64,000 nucleotides of DNA from ZC4RG30 sp963726085 (lineage in GTDB: Bacteria > Pseudomonadota > Gammaproteobacteria > Steroidobacterales > Steroidobacteraceae). This document shows, piece after piece, positions 26,331-34,775 of this stretch. The notes under the pieces are model-generated. The model saw only the letters and a list, made by a program, of their open reading frames with translations, did no database searches and was not told the DNA's origin. A program made the position numbers and the translations under genes. The DNA is taken from positions 46,427-110,426 of the forward strand of contig CAVSAR010000008.1 of NCBI GenBank assembly GCA_963726085.1. Direction: 5' to 3'. Within the stretch, counting starts at the first letter, position 1; every line of letters starts with the position of its first letter.

Positions 26331-28233
26331 CTGCAAGTCCTTCTGGGCCCAGACGATTTGTCTGCCCCTTCTGGTTGCAGCCAGTGTCGACGCGGCCCCA
26401 GTGCATCTGGACCCCACATTTGGTAACGGCGGCAGGGTGTTTATAAATATTGACGCAAGCCCCGTGGCTGCCGCGTCGCTGGTGCTGCAAAGCGATGGCA
26501 AGTTGCTGATCGGTGTGGCCACCAACCTCGGGGTGGCGACCAGCGTCGACTTGTCGGTCGTGCGGCTGAATCCAGATGGCACTCTGGATTCGGGTTTTGG
26601 CGCCGGCGGCATGGCGTCATTCGATGTGCCGGGGATCACCGCGAGTACGCAACTGGTCGTACTGCAAGGGTCGGGCAAGATCATCGTTGCCGGGCCGGCA
26701 TGGAAGGACGACAACCCCGATCGCCCATTCTTCGCGCTCGCGCGCTACCTGACAGATGGCACGCTGGATCCCACCTTTGGATCGGGCGGCTTTGTGTTGG
26801 AGGATTACAACTCCGCGCAAGCATCCATCACTGCGCTGCTTGTGCAATTGGATGGTCGTCTGGTTGCCGCAGGCAGTGCGCTTGAGGCGAACGCCAAAAC
26901 CGACATGGCATTCACGCGGTTCAACGGGGATGGCTCGATCGACGGCACGTTCGGGATGAACGGTCGCTTGATTGTAGATTTGTCCGGCGCAGGGAATGCC
27001 AGCTCTGCGCGATCACTCGTGCGCCGCGTCGACGGTGAGCTGATCGTCGCAGGCAGTGAGGGAAACTCATCTGGACTGCACGCAGTTCTTTTGGCCCTTA
27101 CCGCCGATGGTGCGGTGGATTCGTCGTTTGGCATGGGAGGCCATGAGATATTAGATATCGCTAACGAACAGATTTATTCCTATCCGCAGCTCGGGACTCA
27201 GTCGAACGGCAAGATCCTCATGTCCGAAGTGGCGACGCAAAACAACGGGAATTCCTGCGAGCTGCTAGTTACCCGGCTGGATGAGAGTGGCTACGTCGAT
27301 CTGACGTTTGGAACTTCCGGCCGAGCGACGTTGCCGCTCGATAGTTGCTTCGGGGGAGTCAATGTTTTTGTAGGGCCGGATGACCATATCCTGATCAGCA
27401 GATCGTCTTTGTATATCAGTCCTTGGGATTACGGGCCGCCTGACAATTGTGACTGCACCCTGCTGGTAACGCGACTAACCGAAAATGGCGCGCGCGATGT
27501 CGCATTCGGTGTTGACGGGACGGCCAGCATCGATTTGGGCCTGAACGAGCTCCTTTCAAATGTTGATCTTTCGCTGGCGCCACCTCTGGCGCAAGGGGTG
27601 GACGGACAAATAGTGGTTGCGACCGCCGGAGTCTATGATCATGAGAGTTCCGGCGGGCCAGGCCTGGATTTCTCGTCCCATAACGGAATTGCAGTTGCGC
27701 GCCTGCTTGAGAGCGGGGCGTCCCCGGGCCTGATCGGCTTCGAGACGCCTAACAGTCCGTTTCCTGATAGTCAGCCCACCGTGACTCTATACGTGCGGCG
27801 TACTGGGGGTTCGGCGGGCACCGTCAGCGTGACGTTCGAAACTCGGGATGTGACGGACCCAAGCGGCCCGGATAATTCGGGCGCCAGCGGTACGCTGACC
27901 TGGCTCGACGGCGACTCGACTGACAAGCCAATCATAATCGCCATCGGCCACGATTTAATGGGCAGGGGTATGCAGTCGCTGGAAGTGACGCTGTCAAACC
28001 CGACAGCAGGCGTATTCCTTGCGACAAGTCGCATCCGTATAGACATTGATCACCTTGTCGTGCCGGTATCAACAACGACGGCCTCGCCGCCCTTGGCTGG
28101 CCCTTCGACGCCCATACCCTCGAGCGGGGGCGGTGGCGCCATAAGTTGGGCGGAGCTGCTCGTGCTGGCAATTGTGCTGATCGGTTCAAGGCGTCGCGAT
28201 CGATGTCGGTATTCGAAGTTAGGGCGCGTTTGA
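26308..28233 (+). CDS. delta-60-repeat surface protein with Calx-beta-like domain (copy 1)
   Basis: 641 residues, GTG start at 26308 behind AGGAGG. Signal peptide 1-29 (ending VDAAP). Seven delta-60-type repeats (such as DGTLDPTFGSGG, DGAVDSSFGMGG), predicted to form a propeller, cover about 30-420. A Calx-beta-like region (about 485-575: TLYVRRTGGSAGTVSVTFET, LEVTLSNPT) precedes a Gly-rich linker, a hydrophobic helix and SRRRDR, the layout of GlyGly-CTERM-type sorting tails. The last nine residues after RRRDR are read from the antisense of the regulator remnant, so the C-terminus is chimeric. Divergent from the tethered regulator. Role on the surface unknown. Confidence 0.72.
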   Translation: MAANVRRVCKSFWAQTICLPLLVAASVDAAPVHLDPTFGNGGRVFINIDASPVAAASLVLQSDGKLLIGVATNLGVATSVDLSVVRLNPDGTLDSGFGAGGMASFDVPGITASTQLVVLQGSGKIIVAGPAWKDDNPDRPFFALARYLTDGTLDPTFGSGGFVLEDYNSAQASITALLVQLDGRLVAAGSALEANAKTDMAFTRFNGDGSIDGTFGMNGRLIVDLSGAGNASSARSLVRRVDGELIVAGSEGNSSGLHAVLLALTADGAVDSSFGMGGHEILDIANEQIYSYPQLGTQSNGKILMSEVATQNNGNSCELLVTRLDESGYVDLTFGTSGRATLPLDSCFGGVNVFVGPDDHILISRSSLYISPWDYGPPDNCDCTLLVTRLTENGARDVAFGVDGTASIDLGLNELLSNVDLSLAPPLAQGVDGQIVVATAGVYDHESSGGPGLDFSSHNGIAVARLLESGASPGLIGFETPNSPFPDSQPTVTLYVRRTGGSAGTVSVTFETRDVTDPSGPDNSGASGTLTWLDGDSTDKPIIIAIGHDLMGRGMQSLEVTLSNPTAGVFLATSRIRIDIDHLVVPVSTTTASPPLAGPSTPIPSSGGGGAISWAELLVLAIVLIGSRRRDRCRYSKLGRV

Positions 28234-28330
28234 AATAGCATTTTGCAATGTCGACGTGGGCATCGGCGAACCTTGCATCAAGCTTGAGAGCGGCTTCGAA
28301 TGAAGCTTTGGCACACGTCCATTGAGTCCT
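28196..28330 (-). pseudogene. remnant of a second copy of the winged-helix/TPR regulator
   Basis: Minus-strand translation gives AKASFEAALKLDARFADAHV and KCYFKRALTSNTDID, matching AKALFEAALARDSRFAEAHA and QYYFKRAFTSFTDID of the intact regulator (24964-25090). Only this TPR fragment survives, joined to the regulator/delta-60 promoter region. Roughly 1 kb of the copy between the TPR piece and the promoter is missing. The joint with delta-60 copy 1 is at CGCGATCGATGTC near 28195-28207, close to CGCGATCAATGTC in the intact regulator: a microhomology junction. Confidence 0.75.
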
Positions 28331-28383
28331 GTTTGCCTTAGTTAGCAGTCTGCCAACTTCGCCCTGCAACGTGTGCAGCGGAC

Positions 28384-28552
28384 ACTTCGAAAAACATCAA
28401 ATATTTCAATGTCGTGAGGTAAGAGCGACACACGTGAGGCATTCGTGATGCGCGCGTGATTGATCAAGACAAGTTCCTGTGTAGCGTGCACCCCACTGCA
28501 AGGGCGCAAGGCATCAGGAGATTTTAAAGTGGCTGCAAATCTGCGAAGTGTT
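28384..28552. repeat. direct repeat, copy 2 (promoter region of delta-60 copy 2)
   Basis: Second copy of the 26164-26330 segment, including AGCGACACACGTGA and the GTG start context GTGGCTGCAAAT. Ribosome-binding site here is AGGAG instead of AGGAGG. Confidence 0.8.
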
Positions 28553-30514
28553 TGCGGGCCCCTCAGGGCCTTGGCATGTTGTCTGTCCCTAGGTCTGGTT
28601 GCAACCGGCGCATTCGCGGTCCCAGGAGATGTGGACCTCACGTTTGGTAACGGCGGCAGGGTGTTCATAAGCGCGGACACGTATTCGGTGGTCGCAGCTT
28701 CGCTGGTGCTGCAAAGCGATGGCAAAATGCTGATCGGTCGGGCCACCAACCTCATGGTGCCGACCAATGTCAACTTGACGGTCATCCGTCTGAATCCGGA
28801 TGGCACACCGGATGCGGCTTTTGGCGCTAGTGGCACGGCGTCAATCAACCTTCCGGGTATCACCGCAAGTACGCAAATGGTCGTCATCCAAGGGTCCGGC
28901 AAGATCATCGTTGCCGGACCGGCATCGAGGGCCGATAACCCCGGCGGCCAGTACTTTGCGGTCGCACGCTACCAGACGGATGGCACGCTGGACCCCACCT
29001 TTGGCGCCGGCGGCTATGTGTTGGAAGATTACAATACCGCGCAAGCGGTTATTAACGCGCTGCTCGTGCAACCGGACGATCGCCTGGTTGCCGTAGGCAG
29101 TGCGCTTGGGGCGGGAGGCAAAACCAACATGGCATTCACGCGGTTTAACGCGGATGGCTTGATCGACACCACGTTGGGGACAAATGGTCACCTGATCGTG
29201 GATTTCTCCGGGGACGGGCGCAACAGCACCGCGCACTCACTCGCGCGCCGCGCCGATGGTGGTCTGATCATCGCAGGCACTAACGGAAACTCCACCGTCG
29301 AAGACCCGAGCGTCTTGCACTCGGTCTTATTGGCCCTTACTGCCGATGGCGCGGTGGATTCTTCGTTTGGCATTGGCGGCCGTGCGACACCAGATTTTGC
29401 CGGCGAAAAGGCGTATTCCGATCCGCAGCTAGGGATTCAGTCGAACGGCGAGATCGTCATGTCCGAAGTGGCGACGCACGACAACGGGACATGCGAGCTG
29501 CTTGTTACCCGGATGGATGAGAGGGGGCAGATGGATCCGGCGTTTGGAACGTCCGGCTTTGCGTCCTTGCCCCTCGGCGACTGCGACGTGGCAGTCAATG
29601 TATTTGTGGCGCCAGATGACCACATCCTGATCGGCCGGGCGTCTGTGTATTCCGGTTGGGACGGTTCCTACTGTCCCTGCGCCATTTTGGTAACTCGACT
29701 AACCGAGGACGGTTCGCGTGATGTCGCATTCGGTGTGGACGGAACGGCTAGCGTCGATGTGGGAGTGAACGACAGTCTGTCAAACCTCGAGTTTTTCAGG
29801 GCGCCACTGTTGGCACAACTGACGCATGGTCAAATAGTGGTTGCGGGCACTGAAGAGAATGATCATGAGGGTTCTGTCGGGCCAGGCACGCTTTCCACAA
29901 CGTACTCCACTGCAGTTGCGCGCCTGCTTAAGGACGGGGCATCTCCTGGTCTGATTGGCTTCAAGTTGCAGGGCGGAACGATTCCTTGGTCTCAGCCCAG
30001 CGCGACTCTTTATGTGCAGCGAACTGGGGGTTCGGCAGGCGCCGTAAGCGTGACATTCAAGACTCGGGATGTGACGTACCCTAGTGGCCCGGATTACTCG
30101 AGCGCCAGCGGTACGCTGAACTGGCCCGACGGCGACACGTCTGATAAGCCAATTACGGTTGCCACCGCCAACAACTCGATGGCCGCGGGCACGGAATCGC
30201 TGGAAGTGACACTCTCAAACCCGACTGGTGGCACATTCCTCGCAACGAGACTCAGCCGTATCGACATTGAGCACGAACCCGTGCCTGTATCACCGACGCC
30301 AATTTCACCAACGCAGGTTTCACCGCCCGCGCCGGATCCTTTCTTGAGCAGTCCCTCGGGCGGGGGCGGGGGCGCCGTGGGCTGGGCACAGCTGCTCACA
30401 CTGGCGATTATGCTGATCGGTTCAAGGCGTCGCGATCGAATAGGGTCTGCAATGGTCATACAGGAACGCATATTGGCAGAGCGGTTTCGGCTGACATTCT
30501 CGAGGTTGGGTTAG
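28529..30514 (+). CDS. delta-60-repeat surface protein with Calx-beta-like domain (copy 2)
   Basis: 661 residues from the GTG at 28529, chosen by alignment with copy 1 (MAANLRSVCG). Signal peptide ends near GAFAV. Seven delta-60 repeats (DGTLDPTFGAGG, DGAVDSSFGIGG, DGSRDVAFGVDG), a Calx-beta-like domain (TLYVQRTGGSAGAVSVTFKT), a Pro/Ser-rich linker, a Gly run, a hydrophobic helix and SRRRDR. About 22 residues follow RRRDR. Closely related to copy 1 over the whole length with many substitutions, so the duplication is not recent. Probably surface-attached or released by rhombosortase-type processing (inference). Confidence 0.72.
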   Translation: MAANLRSVCGPLRALACCLSLGLVATGAFAVPGDVDLTFGNGGRVFISADTYSVVAASLVLQSDGKMLIGRATNLMVPTNVNLTVIRLNPDGTPDAAFGASGTASINLPGITASTQMVVIQGSGKIIVAGPASRADNPGGQYFAVARYQTDGTLDPTFGAGGYVLEDYNTAQAVINALLVQPDDRLVAVGSALGAGGKTNMAFTRFNADGLIDTTLGTNGHLIVDFSGDGRNSTAHSLARRADGGLIIAGTNGNSTVEDPSVLHSVLLALTADGAVDSSFGIGGRATPDFAGEKAYSDPQLGIQSNGEIVMSEVATHDNGTCELLVTRMDERGQMDPAFGTSGFASLPLGDCDVAVNVFVAPDDHILIGRASVYSGWDGSYCPCAILVTRLTEDGSRDVAFGVDGTASVDVGVNDSLSNLEFFRAPLLAQLTHGQIVVAGTEENDHEGSVGPGTLSTTYSTAVARLLKDGASPGLIGFKLQGGTIPWSQPSATLYVQRTGGSAGAVSVTFKTRDVTYPSGPDYSSASGTLNWPDGDTSDKPITVATANNSMAAGTESLEVTLSNPTGGTFLATRLSRIDIEHEPVPVSPTPISPTQVSPPAPDPFLSSPSGGGGGAVGWAQLLTLAIMLIGSRRRDRIGSAMVIQERILAERFRLTFSRLG

Positions 30515-30754
30515 TGCTTCCGAACTGCACAGGAAAAGGTCGCCGCGTCATGCCTGCCCCCTGCGCCATTCCACCCGATTGCAAGGCCGTAATCTGATGG
30601 CAGCCCAGCCAGGCGCACTTAGAAGTTCTCGCGCAAGTTATTTAGCTGCGCTGATGCGCCTGAATTGAAAGCGCAAGTGCCATACAGGCGCGCCGGCTAC
30701 CGCCACGGCGGTTTGGCTCCGAATGCGCTGATACCCAAGAATGTCGCTCGATAC
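30515..30754. other. spacer between delta-60 copy 2 and azurin pseudogene
   Basis: About 240 bp. No gene family or strong signal is visible; short minus-strand frames here are not supported. Confidence 0.4.
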
Positions 30755-30925
30755 TTACTTTCTTGCGGCAGTGACGGTTGTTCCGAAGACAAACCGGCCG
30801 CGCATGAGCGCCGCGTGGCCAGGGAAAGAGCAGAGACGGTGTAGTCGCCGCCGGGGACGAGTTTCTCGGTCTTGAAAGTGATGGAGGATGTCTGTCCACC
30901 GCCGACGATGATCGCGTATGAGACC
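30755..30925 (-). pseudogene. azurin pseudogene (C-terminal fragment)
   Basis: Minus-strand DNA encodes GGGQTSSITFKTEKLVPGGD in one frame and CSFPGHAALMRGRFVFGT in another, together matching the C-terminal third of the intact azurin at 31157-31645. A one-base deletion after GDYT separates the frames and everything upstream, including the first copper His, is missing. It contains the Cys/His/Met copper ligands but cannot make a protein. It is a second azurin copy about 400 bp from the intact gene. Confidence 0.75.
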
Positions 30926-31156
30926 TTGCCCGGCCACAAGAACGTAGAAAAAAAATAGAATCCCAATCCGTCGCAACACGTTCTGGCAGGTTGCTGCCGA
31001 CGCTAGCAGTTCCTTCGCGAACTGATAGTGGGTACTCGCCCTATCGGAAATGCGGACCCACTATATAGTCGACAGTGGGGTGGACCATGTAGACGTTTCG
31101 TCGTCGCCAGAGCATGCGGCCGCTAACTGGGGCAATAGCTCGATTTCGCGGGACAA
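30926..31156. other. spacer between azurin pseudogene and azurin
   Basis: About 230 bp with an A-rich run (30948-30957), no gene. A short inverted element TAGTGGGT...ACCCACTA is visible at about 31027-31062, possibly a terminator-like stem for either strand. Confidence 0.35.
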
Positions 31157-31645
31157 CTATTTTTTCGCGGCAGCGTTAGGTGTTCCGAAGACAAAGCGAC
31201 CACGCATGAGCGCGGCGTGGCCAGGAAAGGAGCAAAAGAAGGTGTAGTCGCCGCCAGCGACGAGTTTCTGAGTACTGAACTTGATTGACGATTCCTGGCC
31301 GCCGCCCAGGATCTTGGTCGAGGCTAGAATCCGCTGATCGGCGGCGGGTAGATAGCCGTGCGCGAATCCCGCGACAAGCCCGGCATTGGTCAGGTCCGTG
31401 ACATCGGCCGTGTGGGCCAGTACCCAGTCGTGTCCCAGCATCTGCGCGTCTTGTTTGCCTACATTCTTGAGTGTGACTTCGACCTGCGCGCACGTCGCCG
31501 GTACCTGCAGGCTCTTGACACTGTACTGCAACAAATCGGTGGCTTCGATACTGAGCGAGCATTCGTCGGCATAGGCCGCAGTGCAGGCAAACGACAGCAT
31601 CGAGGCGATGATGGCCACTGATGTTCGGCGTCTGCTACTGCGCAT
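31157..31645 (-). CDS. azu: azurin (blue copper protein)
   Basis: 162 residues from the ATG at 31645, preceded by the strong site GGAGGAGCT. Signal peptide 1-26 (ending AAYA), mature start DECSLSIEATD. Type 1 copper ligands by position: His72 (LGHDWVL), Cys138 (FFCSF), His143 (PGH), Met147 (LMRG). Azurin is a soluble periplasmic single-electron carrier, often serving peroxidases, nitrite reductases or dehydrogenases; the window encodes several such partners, none adjacent. Nearly full match to the family length. Confidence 0.95.
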   Translation of the reverse strand: MRSSRRRTSVAIIASMLSFACTAAYADECSLSIEATDLLQYSVKSLQVPATCAQVEVTLKNVGKQDAQMLGHDWVLAHTADVTDLTNAGLVAGFAHGYLPAADQRILASTKILGGGQESSIKFSTQKLVAGGDYTFFCSFPGHAALMRGRFVFGTPNAAAKK

Positions 31646-31865
31646 AGCTCCTCCGGGAAAAGGCAACCAGTGTGTTGCTGTGGCTGGCGGTACCATCGAA
31701 CGCGTCCTTGTCCCTGGCGCCATCATTGAAGCGCGAATAGCCCGGAGTGCGGCCCGAACGATCGATTCAACCACGGGTAAACGGGTGAATCAAGGTGCCG
31801 AATTGCGCGCAGTCCGGCTGCAGCGGGTCCGCGGCCTTCCAGGATTTCACCCACCGCCGGTGGAC

Positions 31866-32348
31866 TCACGCGCCACCGGCAACGCAGGCCGACCCTGATT
31901 CAGGCCGGGGCGAAGTACGTAGACGTGGCGAAGCCCCCGTCGGTGGCTTGGTGGCCGAATAGCCCACCGACGCTATCTTCCACTGGCCGCGCGTCTTTAC
32001 GTAGTTCGCCGCGAGTCGGCCTTTCTGCCAGCGCAAGCCTGCCAGCTGATCCTGCAGTTGGGAAATCTGTGCCACGGGGGAATCCCCCTGCAGTGGCGTG
32101 CCCAGCACAACGTCAACGTGGTAGGTGGCGCTGGCCTCAAGTCGTCCCCGGCCAAACTCCAGGGTGTCCCTTAGTCGTACGTGATTTGAGCGCAGCGCCT
32201 GGGATAGTTGGCCCTCGGCCAGGTCGGTGTACGGAATCCGGTGCATCTGCAAGGGCCGGTAGATGCGCGTAGCCGAAGATATCTCCCCGGGAGCCCCGAG
32301 CGTTGGCTTCACGAAGGACGTGCCGCTTATGTGTGCGGGTTGCGCCAA
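31866..32348 (-). CDS. hypothetical protein
   Basis: 160 residues. No family recognised. The middle (LRDTLEFGRGRLEASATYHV, GLRWQKGRLAANYVKTRGQW, KIASVGYSATKPPTG) reads like real protein with a regular mix of residues, and the frame is free of stops between two divergent well-supported genes. No clear signal peptide at the chosen start. The start is uncertain and the last residues are low-complexity. Could be a shadow frame. Confidence 0.45.
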   Translation of the reverse strand: MAQPAHISGTSFVKPTLGAPGEISSATRIYRPLQMHRIPYTDLAEGQLSQALRSNHVRLRDTLEFGRGRLEASATYHVDVVLGTPLQGDSPVAQISQLQDQLAGLRWQKGRLAANYVKTRGQWKIASVGYSATKPPTGASPRLRTSPRPESGSACVAGGA

Positions 32349-32389
32349 GATTAAATCATCGTTGCCGGGTTCGGCGATAATCTCGCGAC

Positions 32390-33787
32390 ATGGCCACCGA
32401 TCTCAGACCAGCAACCCTGGCGAATCTTGCGATCTGTCTGGCGTGCTGCATGCCCGGTCTGGCGGTCGCCGCCGCAGCCGTGCCCGATGCCCCGGCGGCA
32501 GCCGTGGCCGCGCCCACTGCCGAACAGGCCGTGGAGGCAGGAGCCGTGGACGTCGAGGAACCGGACCTGGCCGAACAGCAATTGTCCAATGCGGCGCATG
32601 TGCGCCTGGACCGTGCGCGCGCCTCGATCGTGCAGATCCGCGGGTTCTTTGGCGATGCCGGTACCAGCACGTTTCATGGCAGCGGCTTTGCCGTCAATGC
32701 CGACGGCATGATCGTCACCAACTATCACGTGGTTTCCGCAGCGGTATTGCATCCCAGGCAATACCGCCTCGAGTACGTCACCTCCGAGAATCGCACCGGC
32801 CGATTGCATGTATACGCTGTCGATGTGCGCAATGACCTGGCGATCGTCAAGGCAGACGAGCTGAAGCTGCCGCCGCTGCGGTTACGGACGCAAATCCCAC
32901 GACAGGGGGATCGTGCCTATTCCATTGGCTTTCCGCTGGACCTCGGGTTGACCATCACCGAGGGCGTGGCCAACGGACTGGTGGCTACGGGCCTGGACCA
33001 GCGCATCCATTACACCGGGGCGATCAACAGCGGCATGTCCGGCGGTCCGGCGCTGGACGCTGTAGGAGCCGTCTATGGGGTCAACGCTTCGGTGATCGCC
33101 GGGCGTCAGCTGGTCGCCTTTGTGGTGCCGGCCGCGCATATCGAACCGCTGCTGGCGCGGGCGCGCAATCCGCTGGATAAATCCCTCAGTGCCCGCCAGG
33201 CGCGCGAAATGGTGACCGCACAGGTGCTCGCCTACCAGGCGGCCCTGTTCGAGCCTGGCCCGCAACCGGCGGCGCTACAGTCGGCGTTCGGATATACGAT
33301 GCCAACGCAGATTGCGGCGGCGCTTGAATGCGGCTCCACGGGCGCAGATGAATCCGACCAGCAGCTGCGCAGGGAAACAATCTTCTGCTCCGGCCGCGCG
33401 CGGGTGTCGGTGCAGATCGGGTTGGACGTCGGGGATATCCGCTTCCAGCACAACATCGTCCGCGCGCAGGGCCTGCGCCCGTTGCAGTTTGCAAAACGCG
33501 TCGATGGTATGGCCGGCAATTATGTGCGCTACGGTTCCGGGCGCGATGTCGCGGATTTCGCCTGTGAGGAAGCGCTGGTGTCGCTGGACGGGTTCGACGC
33601 CCGGGTCAGGACCTGTGCGCGCCAGTATCGGCTGTTCTCCGGGCTCTACGACATCGCGGTAACCGTCACCAGCATCAATAGCACCCGCAGTGCGGTCGTC
33701 AGCCAGCTGGACCTCAGTGGCGTGGGCTTCGAGCCGGGCATGCAGTTCGTGCGCCGCTACCTGGAGGCCATGCGATGGACGCCGTGA
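32390..33787 (+). CDS. exported trypsin-like serine protease
   Basis: 465 residues. Signal peptide about 1-28, an Ala/Glu-rich stretch, then a chymotrypsin-fold protease: His113 (VTNYHVV), Asp149 (VRNDLAIVKA), Ser217 (NSGMSGGPALD). The order and spacing fit a DegP/S1C-like protease without PDZ domain. The C-terminal about 210 residues form an unknown domain with six or so Cys that could pair in the periplasm. The gene overlaps the next one by 13 bp, so the protease and FHA membrane protein are co-translated and probably act together. Confidence 0.85.
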   Translation: MATDLRPATLANLAICLACCMPGLAVAAAAVPDAPAAAVAAPTAEQAVEAGAVDVEEPDLAEQQLSNAAHVRLDRARASIVQIRGFFGDAGTSTFHGSGFAVNADGMIVTNYHVVSAAVLHPRQYRLEYVTSENRTGRLHVYAVDVRNDLAIVKADELKLPPLRLRTQIPRQGDRAYSIGFPLDLGLTITEGVANGLVATGLDQRIHYTGAINSGMSGGPALDAVGAVYGVNASVIAGRQLVAFVVPAAHIEPLLARARNPLDKSLSARQAREMVTAQVLAYQAALFEPGPQPAALQSAFGYTMPTQIAAALECGSTGADESDQQLRRETIFCSGRARVSVQIGLDVGDIRFQHNIVRAQGLRPLQFAKRVDGMAGNYVRYGSGRDVADFACEEALVSLDGFDARVRTCARQYRLFSGLYDIAVTVTSINSTRSAVVSQLDLSGVGFEPGMQFVRRYLEAMRWTP

Positions 33788-34767
33788 TGCTGGTGGAGGC
33801 GCTGGATGTGCATGGGCACGTGCAGGTGCGGCAGCGGATTCAGGGCCCCGGCAATCAATGTCGTATCGGCCGCAGCCTGGCCTGTGAAGTGGTGCTCGAT
33901 GACCCCTATGTCGCCGGCGAACACGCGCTTTTGACCCTGCAGGAGGACGGCCGGGTGCTGGTGCAGGATCTGGGATCACGCAATGGCACGCGCGTTGGTG
34001 GCCGACGCATAGACGCCGAGGCTGGCGAGGTCATTGCTGCCGACGAACTGCTGATCGGCAGGACGCGCGTGCGCGTGCGTTCACTGGGGGCGTCCGTGCC
34101 TGCGGAGCGCTTGTTCCGGCGCGACCTGCTGCGGCGGCACCGCACCCTGCTTGCCGTGGCCGGGCTGGTGCTGTGCTTTGCGTTCGCGGCATTCACCCAG
34201 TGGATCGAGGCGCCAGAGGACCTTGCACCGCGGGTGCTGATAGCGGAACTGGTGGCGCTCTCGGTGCTGGCCGCATGGCTGGCGTTCTGGGCCCTGGTGT
34301 CGCGCCTGACTGTGGGAGCCTGGCAGTTGCGCATACACCTTGCTATCGCCGCAGCCTGCATAGGTCTGTGGGCTTGGGGCTACTGGATCTACACGGCCGT
34401 GGCCTTTGCCCTGCAATGGAAGTGGCTGTGGGTGGTCATGGCTTGCATGGCGGCAGGCGTGGCACTGGCCGCGGCGTACCTGCACCTGCGCAACGCCACC
34501 TACTTCAGGCGTGCCGCGTCGGTGGCGATGGCCCTGCTGGTGCCGTTGGTTTGCGCCGGGGTCTGGTGGCTGGCCGACCTGCAGATCGACCCGCGCACGG
34601 TAAACCGCGTTGCCCCGAGTACACAGATCTATCCGCCGTCGCTGCGCCTGTCCCCCAGCATTGACCTGGCTGACTACCTCGTCGACGCGGCTGCATTGAA
34701 GCGCGCTGCGAACCGCAATCGCCAGGCGTCGCTGCTGGAGTCGCCGATAATCGACGCCGAAGATTGA
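33775..34767 (+). CDS. FHA-domain integral membrane protein
   Basis: 330 residues. FHA domain (about 25-100) with the canonical phosphothreonine-binding landmarks CRIGRSLACEVVL, GEHALL and LGSRNGTRV, so it is expected to bind a phospho-Thr peptide on the cytoplasmic side. About six membrane helices follow (roughly 125-280), then a C-terminal tail. Starts 13 bp inside the serine protease gene. A paired envelope protease and FHA membrane protein suggests a signalling or damage-response pair; no Ser/Thr kinase is in the window. Confidence 0.82.
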   Translation: MDAVMLVEALDVHGHVQVRQRIQGPGNQCRIGRSLACEVVLDDPYVAGEHALLTLQEDGRVLVQDLGSRNGTRVGGRRIDAEAGEVIAADELLIGRTRVRVRSLGASVPAERLFRRDLLRRHRTLLAVAGLVLCFAFAAFTQWIEAPEDLAPRVLIAELVALSVLAAWLAFWALVSRLTVGAWQLRIHLAIAAACIGLWAWGYWIYTAVAFALQWKWLWVVMACMAAGVALAAAYLHLRNATYFRRAASVAMALLVPLVCAGVWWLADLQIDPRTVNRVAPSTQIYPPSLRLSPSIDLADYLVDAAALKRAANRNRQASLLESPIIDAED

Positions 34768-34775
34768 GCCCGCGT

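Noticed and set aside
26097..26714. 206-codon N-terminal extension of the winged-helix/TPR regulator
   Set aside because: It is antisense to the delta-60 gene and lacks domain features; a GTG at 26096 with GGAGAGGG upstream gives the normal domain start.
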